Source: Phoronis australis (Eukaryota > Phoronida > Phoronidae). From it: DNA of 64,000 bases. The stretch spans positions 576,853-640,852 of the forward strand of contig NMRA01000174.1 in NCBI GenBank assembly GCA_002633005.1, given 5' to 3'. Shown in pieces: positions 1 through 11,500 of this stretch. The stretch's first letter is position 1; each line of letters opens with the position of its first letter. The notes beneath the pieces are model-generated. The model searched no databases and was not told where the DNA came from. It was given only the letters and a program-made list of their open reading frames with translations. Made by a program: the position numbers and the translations under genes.

Positions 1-649
1 TCTGGATCCTTTCAGAGCTTGTAACTCAAAAATCGAACAAACACAAATGATGTGAATAATATAGAACTTCCGTCATTATTCATTTGTCTTTCTTAGAAGA
101 GTTGGCTAAGATGGGGCAGTAACTTTTGAAATCTCTGTGAGACATGCAGGTGCTGAATTAACATGTAATTTGGCATAAGGTGTATTTGCTTCAACTTCCA
201 ATTATGATGTTACAAAATGTTTTGTCTATTAGTAACTTAGTTGATAAAAGCACACTGTAATTTGTTTTGATGGCGATGATCGTTGAACTGTCATATAGTC
301 TGCTTGTTGAGCATCAGTTGTTAAACAGTGGTTACGAAAGAAATGAACTCGAGAGTTCACAACGAAAGTAGTCAACAAAATAATAGTTCAATCTAAAAGA
401 GCAGGTCCAATTTCTGGCAGATACTGATGATTGCTTTTTGATTGATGGTTGAATAAATCACCAACATTTTTAGTCCTGCAACATCCAATGTATGAGAAAG
501 GTCTTACTGTTTTATAGATTAAACAAGTCATTAATTTATTAATAATATTTTTACTATAATATCAATGGAAACAGTCATCAGTATAACAAGAAAACTTTGT
601 GAGTTCTCTGCTATACATATTAATGTCTTAATTGACATAATACTTTCAG
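1..649 (+). other. intron of the dynein heavy chain gene (5' part outside window)
   Basis: AT-rich sequence with no extended open frame. It ends in a clear 3' splice site (tactttcag, AG at 648-649) feeding the first visible dynein exon. No other feature is visible here. The 5' end of the gene, with the tail, linker and AAA1, must lie upstream of the window. Confidence 0.75.
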
Positions 650-2580
650 CACAATCGTTCTAAGAAGGGCGTGGTTGAGACCTTCACTATCAATCCTAAG
701 TGTGTTAAACTGGGTGAACTCTATGGTGAGACAGACCCCAATACATTTGAGTGGACGGATGGGTTGATAGCCACAGCTGTTAGACGATTTGCACGTGAAG
801 CTGCCAACATTTCAGCCTCCAATCCATCTTTGGATGACCAGTCTCTTGGCACAGTCACTCCAGTGGCCTCTGCTTACGGAAGAGAGGTGTGTACTGTAAT
901 TTTATGGAAGGAATTGAGGAGAGATTTGAAGTGTATTCTTTACACATGTCGGAGTTATGTTTTTGTGACTTTTTTGAAAAAGCATTCTCACTGTTATAAA
1001 TGCACTACTGACTGGATTAAGACTTTGTGAATTCAATTTTGAAGAAAAAATTATATCATTTTTCACACTTACTTTGAGATCAAGCCATTATAAATCTACA
1101 TTTTAGTGTGCTCAAATGAAGGTGTCTTTGAACTGAAATTCACTAAATGTGCTTATAAATGATTGATTTACTAACATAAAGTCACATTTTCAACCGACTT
1201 TATTTTGGGTAAAACAATAAAATGTTTGAATTTTTAAATTGTGGTCACAGAAGATGTTCTGTTGCCATTCATAAAAGTGCAATCGTATGGTTAAATTGTC
1301 TGAATAGTTTGAGAGACAATTGTAATGTGAATGTTATCTTGCAGTCTCAACGGGCTAGCGCCAACAGTCACCATCCTACAGGAGCAGAGACACCTGTTGG
1401 CCAGCCCTCTCGCTCAGGCAGCACCAAACTATCAGAGTCGGCTGAGGACAGTGGAAGCGACCATGAGAGAGTGCCTAGTGAATGGCGCTGGTTGGTGCTC
1501 GATGGGCCCGTAGATACATTGTGGGTTGAGAATTTGAATACTGTGCTCGACGATTCCAAAGTTTTGTGTCTAGCCAATGGAGAGCGCATCAGTCTGGGTC
1601 CTGGAATGAGGCTTCTATTTGAGGTGGATAATCTGGTGGAAGCCAGTCCTGCAACTATCAGTCGTTGTGCTATGGTCTACATGGTAAGAGGGTGAAGTAC
1701 TTTTATTACTCATGAAGTGCTATTAAAATATCACGAACTGGTAATTGTCTATTTATCCAGCCACTCGTAATAAATTAGCTCTATCTGTCTGTATTTTTTA
1801 TCAGAATAGTTTAGCTACTACATGCTACAGTGCATGTTGTTTGTTTTACGTGTATGCATATTCAAGTTAAGATTTCATTAAACAAGCAGATCAGTAATTT
1901 TATGTCATGTTAAATTTCATGTTCATGAATAAAAACTGGCGAAAAGGGCACCATTTCTGGAAGGATTTAAGGGGGGTTATGCTTTGTAATTAAAAAGTAT
2001 AATTCAATAACTGTCAGTATGATGACTTCAATAGATGTTTTGGGTCCTATAGTGACTATTTTTTTTCTTTTTTTATTTCTGGTTCCCTTGGGATGTGTCA
2101 AAGTGAAATAATATGAATGGCTGTTTGTCTCTTTGAACTACTGTTAAACTTTTGTAATAAGTGCTTTATTTCATTATAACAAAAACAGAAACCATAGTTT
2201 GATGAAATTTGAGGTCACTTTAAAGCTCAGTTTTATTACAAAAAAGTTTTACATAAAATTATGAAGTGTCCCTACCTTAGCCTCCCTGTCAGAAACCTTT
2301 CTATAAATATTTCCTGCCTTCCAGGACCCTGTCGACCTTGGCTGGACACCCTTTGTTAAAACATGGATTTCTCGCCTTCCTCGTGATCTTCCTGAGAGTG
2401 GCCGTAACTTCCTGTTAGATATGTTCAACACATACCTGGAGAAGGGTCTCAACTTCTGGAAGACATACGCCAAGCACCAGCTGGTGCCTGCACCGGAGAT
2501 GAGTATCGTCATGAGTCTCTGTCACATACTATCTGCGTTTCTTGACTTCATGGACAAGAATGGTGGCTTTGGGCAGCCAG
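650..2580 (+). CDS. dynein exons 1-3: AAA2 module
   Basis: Exons 650-886, 1345-1683 and 2325-2580 (fragment residues 1-277). The first visible codons give [20 protein letters not shown] and EWTDGL, the conserved stretch after the AAA2 P-loop. [11 protein letters not shown] is the AAA2 Walker B region, followed by [21 protein letters not shown] and the sensor segment [15 protein letters not shown]. Between the two conserved parts sits a Ser/Thr/Pro/Glu-rich stretch (about residues 38-124) that ordinary dyneins lack. The third exon ([14 protein letters not shown] onward) is the helical end of AAA2. The first two exons end in phase 0 and the third in phase 1. Confidence 0.92.
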
Positions 2581-5500
2581 GTGAGCGATGGATAATGATG
2601 TGTTGGACTATACCAGTTAAGTTTGGTTAAAAAAGTACTCAGGTGTCCTGATGCCCTTTGCATTGCAGCAAGTCTTGTTAGGCCACAGCTACGGGCCCAT
2701 TGCACTGATGTTTTGATTATGGCTTTAGGATTTCTCAGCATTGGCTCCCCTTGGGAAAAGCTTCCAATATTCCCATGTTTCTCAGGAACCAATTTCCCGT
2801 GGTTGGTAAGTGGTAAGATGAACATTTTTCGGTATAGCATAGAATAGAGTGAACAAATGAAGTTTCACTTAAATGCCTTTCTCCACTGCACAATTTAGCC
2901 AAATGTCCTAAAATGCATTCTTATCAACCAGATAAAGAGCCTGTACAGACAGCCAGGCCGGGTAGTGGTGCTGGAAGTGATCGATCAAAGGGATCCAGCA
3001 CCAAGGAAGAAAAGAAGAAGGCAAGAGCTGCTGCCAAGCAGAAGACGAACCTTAAAACAATTGATGAGAGTGGGGCTAAGAAGACACACAATAAAGACCA
3101 GATGGGGTAGGTTGATGCTTGCAGATGAATTTTGATTGATGCATTGTCATCACTTGTTAGTGCTTGTTGTTTGTTACTACTTTAGCGCAAGTTGTTTGTT
3201 TGATTAAAAAACTCTGGGACCAAATGCCTCCACAAAAAGTTATGTAAACAAGTCTTATGAAATCAAATCTTAATTGTGAGAAACCCAGGTGCCGAATAAA
3301 TGTAATATTAAGTATATAAACTGACTTAATGCCCTCATTCAGGTCCATGTTTTCATTCATTACCTTGAGTGTCACCAGCATTACCTTGCGATACATTCTT
3401 AATTGACTTTTAATCCCCTGTTTTTAAATACTGTTTCCAGTTCAACAAAGCAGTACTACCTTCAGAAGAACCCAACCCAATTGATCAACATGCTTGGCAA
3501 GTTGTTTGTCTTTGCCTTCACGTGGAGTGTTGGGGCCACATTCAAGAGGAGTGAGGACCTGGATGATGATGGAGGACTAATAAGGAGGGACCAACAAGAC
3601 AAGGGGGCCAATGAGATTAATCTCTGTTATGAGTTTGACAGTTTTGTGCATGAGACATTTGAGACTCCACCCCCTTTTGGTAAGAGTTTTTTGTGAGATT
3701 GTTTTTAAAAGTTTTATCCACCTGCCTTATTTGACATTTCAAAATTAAACTTGATAGAGGCATCTTTGCCACTATTCAATTGATCTCAGCTTCCACTTTA
3801 TTCCGAGACAAATTAAAAGCAAAGTCAATGGGCTGAAAGCATTATGGTTGGTAGGTTATTCAGAATAGGCTGGCCAATGCTCAAACACTAGATGGAGCTG
3901 CTGGTTGATACAGTAGTGGTTTTAATAAATGACTAGTATGTTATTTTCATTTTTTAATTCTTTGAAAATAAAGTCAACTTGGTTGTATGAATGGTAGCAA
4001 TGTAGGGCGCAAATTCTGATTACTTGTGATCATCAATGTTTACTTGTCTTGTAAAGGTCTGATCTTAAAAGTTTTGCAAAACTTTACCAGAAATAAGTTA
4101 TAGATTGTGGGAAGCACCAGACATGTAACATTTGAACATTTTACTCTTCCTTCCTGGTTGGACTTTTTTCTATTTCGTTTGGTTTTCTCGTTTTTTTACT
4201 AGAGGTGCTGTTTCTTCAACAGGTGTCCGTCTGCCATCTGGTAACAAGACCATCTACAGTTATTTTGTTGACATGGAGTCATCTGCTTTTGTGCTGTGGG
4301 ACGACCTTGTACCGAAAACTAGGTCACTCATTGAGAAGGGAGCGATGATTTCCATGGCAGACGCAATGAGCGGTGGAGGAGGGGGGATGGACAAGCCCAA
4401 GCATGACTCCAACGAACTTGTCGTTACCGTAGATACCGTTCGCTACTCGTTTCTGGCCAGCCTGCTTCTATTGCAAAAAAACCCAGTGTTGTTGACTGGT
4501 AAGAATGTACCCAAAAATCTGCAGCTCTATTAGCTGTATATTGTTGTTATTTTGTTCAAAATTTTTATCATGTTTAAACTAATGTGGGATTTTCATAAGA
4601 AAAATTTTAAAAATAATCGTTGCTTTGACAACCATGATGTGTTTTTGACTATAACTTTTTGACCATTTCGTGAAACCTTATGAGATATTGACAAAAAACT
4701 GAGAGGTAGTGACTGTTTTTAATTATAATTTAACGGTGATAACCTTGTCACTGACAACATTGCTTTCTACAATGTTCTCAAAACATTCACGTTTTAACCT
4801 CTCTCTTTTAGCTCTCAAGTTTTTATTGTTACAAAAATTATATTATAATGCAATGTATTTTTGTTTTATCCAGTTGCTTACTTTTTACGACATTTTGTTC
4901 AGTATTGCACTTCCATTAGATAGTTCTGTGCTCTTCTACATTCAACAGGTGAATCTGGTGTTGGCAAGTCGGCCATTGTACATGACCTGCTAAAACGGCT
5001 CAGTCGAGAGGGTGGGACTACTTTCAAGCATGGTACAGTCCTGGGCAGTGTACTCAACTTTACAGACAAGAACGTCAGCCTGCTGGAGAACATCAGCAGT
5101 CTCACCAAGTCAGAGACAGATAAGAGTAAGTGATGGTCACTCTGTACAGACACCATTAGGTGTTAGAAACACGTCACCAGTATAACAAATTTTATTTAAT
5201 CTGAACTCTGTTCTGCAAATTTTACTGTTTGCCGCTTGTGTTTTATGAACATTATTGTTTATTTTGTATCATCAAATTTCCTTACATTAGGAATCCATTT
5301 CACGAAAATTAGTAACAGTGTCTTTACGTTATCACATGTTATGTTGCAATTGTTGAACTATGTTGATGTCATGCCTGCCATCAAACTTAAGACTTATGGC
5401 TTGTGCCACAGAATGGAAGTTTTCATCTTGTTCTGCAAAATACAATATGTTCACCTATTCCATCGTAAGCTTGTTGCACTATCAATACTAACATGGTAAT

Positions 5501-8500
5501 CTTCTGAGGTTGAATCGTCACGGTGAATATGAATTGCTTTCCATTATGACTGTCAGAGTTTAGCTTGAGTTTGGTTTGGCCAAAGTTGTGTAATTATGTT
5601 AGATCATCATAATGACGCTTTTGAAGGACTTATATATAGTGCTGCCTGACCATTTTAACTATACAGGCAGAAGTCCCCAGTATGTGTTGTCCATAGGCTA
5701 CAGCTCCATCCTGTTCACAGGGTGTAACAGGTTAACCAGTTGATGCTTGCTTCTTTACCGTATATTGTTTGTAAACTTGGATGACCTCTTCAGGAACTAT
5801 CAAGCTAACAGATGGATAGGACAATATTGTGCAGTTCACACTGGGGAGTTTCCATTCATATATTAGATGGATGTTGTCATTAGTTTCCAAGTTTTTGGAT
5901 GGCATAGTGGCAATTGGAGTGAAGATCAAACTGTCCTAATGTCCTTGAAAATATGGCTTTGTTTAAAAAGCATTATGCTTTTATAGTGACTTAAATTTTA
6001 AAAAAATCAAATTGTGGTTAAAAGTACTGTGTACAGTACAGTCACAGCAAAAATAAACACACAAGATAGTGTTCTCCATCTCAATAGGTTATGGTATCTC
6101 ATCGTAACTTGACGTTTCAGGTTGTGATTTCTTCACCCAACAATTATGGCAAGGAATTCCACTAACGCTCTTGTCATCATGACTGGGTTATTTTGTCGAT
6201 TCATTTTTTGCAGTTTGTTTTACATATATCTTTCATAGATGATCCTTTTTGGAAGAATTTGAGAAATCTGTTCTTGCCAACTATCCTAACATTACCTTGT
6301 GCATTGTTAAAATATTCTCTTTAGTGACATGACTTAACATTCCCTGAATGGTTTTTAATTGATTTTTTTCATGGTGGTTTAATCAAAGAAGTTAGAAACC
6401 TAAACAAGTCATACTATATGCATAGCACGATGTCTTTCTCTGGTGACAAACTAGATTAGTCATGGTTTACACTTTACCATGTATGATATATGACAACTTG
6501 TTTTTCCTCAGAACCAAGAAAAAATAAAGGTAACTTGTGTCTCCTCAGCTTATGTTGCATTTCCCAAATGTTTCCACAGAATATTGGAGTGTTTCATTGT
6601 TTCATCATTTCATGTTCAATTTCCCCCATATCCTTAACTAATCAAGTTCCATTTTGCCATCTGTTCACATTATTTAGGGATTTCGCAAGATATTTCATAT
6701 TTTTAAAATAAAATGCTTGAATTACTTTTAAAATTTACCACGCTGCAAGATAATTTGCAAAAATATTACTGAGCTGCTTGCTTTGAAGTCCTCTTTTCAA
6801 AATTCACATTAATTCGTGTGTTCTTTCTCTTTCATATCTGTGTTGATATTGAAAATCCCTCAGAAACTCTTGTGATACCCCTTTGAACTTCACTGCTTGT
6901 AATTCCAAGCTGCTTTTAATTATATGGCAAATCTAGAATCTAAAATTTTGTTTTGTATAGCTACATGATATATATAATTGTGTTCCATTTAAACTAGGTA
7001 CACTGTTGTCAAGGTGTTTGTTAAAGCTACATTCAATTTTTTCAGTAATGAAATAAAAAATTTGAAGTTATGCTTTAAATGTTGTATTTATTGAGTAGTG
7101 ATTGTTTTGAAATGACTAAATCTATTTTATTATTAACTGATTCATTGCTATATCTATCTCTGGATCACTTGTATCTAAAAGGTCAATGCTCACAATCTGA
7201 TGAGCTGTGTGTAACAATGTTTTAGAAATAATTCACAATGTGTGTGTCTCCTCTTCAGATGCAGAAAAAAGTTCAGGTAACTTCACTGGTGACCCTTTTA
7301 TCCCTGAATACTGTTGTTCACTGTACAAACTTGCATACCTGATCCTTTACACCTTTCGATATTTTTCAGTTCCATTATAGTCTATATTTGAAAATTAAGG
7401 TGATTGTCAACCTTCATCGATTTTGTTCCAAAATGCAATTTTCACATATTGTATGGAATATCTGTTTTTCATTACTATCCATAAAATATATTTCCACCAT
7501 CATTTATGCATGAAATACGGTAGTTGGTGAAAACAACTTCTACATGGCAATTCTTTACTGGCCATTTCAGGCCTTAAACTTCCATTTTTCTTTAGTGTGT
7601 GGGTCGATTTGCGTTTAATTCCGCAAACTTTCTTTCTGTTTTATAGCCAAAGGAATGAGAGAACCATGTCTCATTTTTTTTTTGTTTTCGTTTACATGGC
7701 AGGAGATATTGGCCGCCAAAAATGAAGACTTGGAACATTATTTAAAAGGGGACTTCAATATGTGACATCTGTTGTTTGAATGTATATAAAAACACAGTTC
7801 CCTGTGTGTTTACAGTAAGAATACATACTGGTAATTACAACAAAAAGTCTGTCGCAGTTTAAGTTTCAAAAAGATAATGTTATTGTTATAAATCATAGTG
7901 TGAAGTTTTGAAGCATGGATTAAGATTTTTCAGTCACTTTTTATGAGTTGAAAATGTTGATGAAACAGGACCGAACTTTGCGAGGGTTGACATTTACCTA
8001 GACTTAGTTATTAAATTATGTCAGGTTTAGATTAGTCTCATGTGCCACAAAGTATTTTGATTTTTTTTGTGTTTACATTTTTCCTCATTTCTCTGTATAC
8101 TTAACACAGTTATGTGCATTACTCCTTACACTCCATTTCTGTTTCTATGTTGGTCAACATACACCATGATATGTACTGGGGAATATTTTACGGCTGTTTT
8201 AAGTGACTACTATTATTAGGAAAATAGCAGTGTTTCTATTTTAAATTCATTTTGTTCATAGCATCCTATTACTTATACTTTCTTGTAAGCATATATGGCC
8301 AAACAGCAGGAATTGGTCCTGGTCATTTTACCTAACATCAGGTGAGGCTGGCGGTAAAAAAAGAAAGATCCTGTCCCATTTAAGCTGGTATGAGGTGACT
8401 TTTTTTAAAAATGTGGCAACTGAAAAACGTCGCAACTCCGCATCAGTTTAACAATAGTCCACAACCAATTGCACTGTTTTCTTTGGCCTAATATGTTCAT

Positions 8501-11500
8501 TTACTTGTCTACTCCTATTTTTCTCTTTTATTACATCCAGTGTTTGTTCAAGTTCTTGTATTCGTGTCTTCCTCAATGTAATACGATTGTTCATAGTTCC
8601 TGTCTAATGTCACAAAATTTGTAGTTAAGTTTTAGATTCTGATAGCTTACATTTTAATGTTTTTTCTTGATGTTGTTTAGTTTCCTTAGATGTTATATGG
8701 ATACTGTTGTATCCTTCCACTGGCCATCAGGGTTGGTTTATGTAATAAACATGATGAGGCGAAGACTAAAATCTTCAGATAATACTCTGTAATAACCAGA
8801 ATGCAACAACAGCCCACGAGACACAGCCTGTTCAAACGAAAACTAGCTGTGAAAAGACTGCCTCAATTTAAGGTTACGCAGGACCCTAGAAAAATGTCCA
8901 AATTTGGCCAAATTTGAGACATCATATCTCAGAAACTGCAGTGAGTGGAATCACATGAAAGTTTCAGATACTATTTTTTATGCATTGATCTCCAAAACTC
9001 TTTTAGGAATTGTTTTTAAAATGTCTCCTTTTTGCATGAAGGACTTTTAAACTAAAAAATAGGACTTATGATTTTCATGAAAAAACAAAATGAAATGATA
9101 TTTCAGAAATCTGTAACAGCGTTTTCAAGATCTCATCTTGAACATTTGTATCAAGTAAAATTTAATCATGTTATTGATACCATTGTTTTGGTATTCATGT
9201 TCCTTCCTTTTTTACTGAATTTTACTAAACAAACATGGTCATGTGACCCAATTAATAATAGATTGGATAATGGTAAAAAACAAATTTTACAGTCTCTACT
9301 TTCTGAAAATACATACTTTTCCTGATTTAAAATCTGTGGTTTTGTAGATATTAGGTTAAATATGCCCACAAGGTTCCACACAACCTTAACTACTACCCGG
9401 TAATTCATGGCTCACTGCGCACAGTCACAAAGCAGTGGTTCTGTATTGTATATTTTTGTCAGTGATTATTTCTGTATTTCAGCATCTACTTATTTCTCCT
9501 TTCAACTTCGTCCATTCTCTGTATGATTCACCGAAGCCCACCTTTGTTTTTCCATTTCTGAATGTGTGTTTTATATTTGTGTCTTGTGTTTTGTGGTTAG
9601 ATTCAGATGACTCAGAATTTCCAGGTAGTATGTTATGTGTTTTGCCAATGCGTACCTGTTATAACACCCATTTTCCATTCTTATCTCTTCACTCTTCATT
9701 GTTGCTGCATAAAAGTCATCAAAGTTGCTTAAGCCCATGTCATTTTATTCATGCGAATATTCATGAGAGGCAATACAAGGTTGTGATTGGTCAGTGCTCA
9801 TGCAAATGAGTCATGTGATGTAAATGATGACCATCTGATTTGTATCCATGCAAAGCAGAACATATGTTATTGCTGTCCAGTTCTGCTTAAAGGGGCATTT
9901 CACCACTGTTTAGCTGTCCATGTTGAATTCTTTTATGAAGTAAATTGGGGTTTAATAACGTTACCATGCTCATCCACTCTTGAATTATTGCCAAATGAAC
10001 TGGTACCCTAAGTTCCAGGTATTGCGTACATGTGCCATTTTTGAATTTATGATTTTATTGTTGACTCACCCCAATTAACTGAGAACATTTTCTTGAGTCT
10101 CGGATGGTTTCAATGTATTTGCTGGTAACGGAAGTAAAATCCTGTTATGGCGAGGAATAATATTACGAGGTCAGTTTTATGAGAGTAAAATGACCGATTC
10201 GATTTTCGTATTTAGTCAGCTAAACAGAACAAAATGCAGCTTTGAAATGAAATCTTGATTTGCCATTCATTGGAATTTCATTTTTTCCATGAATTAATAT
10301 GACGTTACGAATTAAAATTTTTATAAGCTATCAATTTCTACCGTTGACTGACTTTTTCAGGTGTGTGATATTTAAAATGAGTTCATTTTCTTTTATTAAG
10401 AAATGTCTTGCTTATGTTTATGAGCCTCTTCTCTATGCTGTTTCAATTTTCAGAAAGTTTGTGAATATCAAATTGTACCTTTGGATTTTCACTTTGAGAA
10501 AATTATTTCATTTTGAAATTACGTGTAACTAAGTTGTTGTTTGTTAACATTGAGTGAAATGCTTTCAGATTTTTAACATAAAAATCTATTGCATCGAGTC
10601 TTTATTTTCAGCTTTTTAATGATTTTAATAATCATTTTTATCCTTATTTACAGCTTTGTAATTTTAATTTCTTTTTTATATAATTATTTTCCCGACTTTC
10701 TTTGGAACATGTCTGGATTTGGCTTTTGTGTATTACAAGTTATTCAGGCCAACTTTTTGTAATTTGTGTTTACTTGAATTTATTTTATTAATTTTTGTAA
10801 ACAAACACTTAAGGTTATGTTATAAATAATGAACAAAATTTGTTGAGAAAATCAATGTTCACCCCCCAAAGTCATTTTGAAACTTTGAAATTTCAAAATT
10901 ACAAAATTTCGCAATTCATTTCACCTACAAAATTCTTGGATACTACAACATGAATGGACAGTTTTCCAATTGCAAAACAACTCTGTTACCTAAGCTTTAT
11001 GCATGTAAAAATAATGGAGTATTTTCAATCAGTTTTCGCTATTTAGTTATTGTCTATTTCATTAGTAATTTTTTAACAACACCAAGATTCTTTGCAGAGT
11101 ATGTGTATTCCCAGCCGCTAGTTTCTGATATCAGCTACCTTGGTATGTTCTAGAAATGAAGTTAATACGTTTTTCCTGCTTAGTGATATCTCTGTAATTT
11201 TGTTTGGCCTTTTTTATGTTCAGACGATGCCAAAGAGTTCCTGCTGGGTGGTCGTATTGAGGCCAAGCCACGTCACACTGGTGTGGTCAGTACCACACTA
11301 CAGTTCACAGCTCAGACAAGCTCGTCCAGGACTCAGGCTCAGATCATGTTGAAACTGATCAAGAAAGGGAGGGATCAGATGGGTGGACCAAAAGGCAGGA
11401 AGGTGAGGCTAGTGTCAAAATACTGGCAAGTTTTCCTCACACACCATAACACCTGTGGAGAAATAAACTTGCAAGGACAACCCGAAGTAATTTTTTTGAT

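Larger units (their letters stand above)
5126..11223 (+). other. 6.1 kb dynein intron region holding three microexons and a dispersed repeat
   Basis: This is the longest gap between full-sized dynein exons. It contains phase 1-1 microexons at 6512-6529, 7259-7276 and 9601-9624, and a dispersed repeat at about 8868-9400. The open frames scattered through the rest are short, T-rich and unlike any known protein, so I see no further genes. Checking good 3' splice sites in the required phase by eye gave no fourth microexon, but the scan was not exhaustive. Confidence 0.6.

Noticed and set aside
1222-1695. A 157-residue open frame starting at 1222
   Set aside because: Its first 41 codons are intron; the true exon begins at 1345 after the gcag acceptor.
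9435-10011. Two overlapping frames (124 and 74 residues) around microexon c
   Set aside because: Cys/Phe/Leu-rich translations of T-rich intron with no splice support; only 24 bases of this stretch fit the dynein frame.
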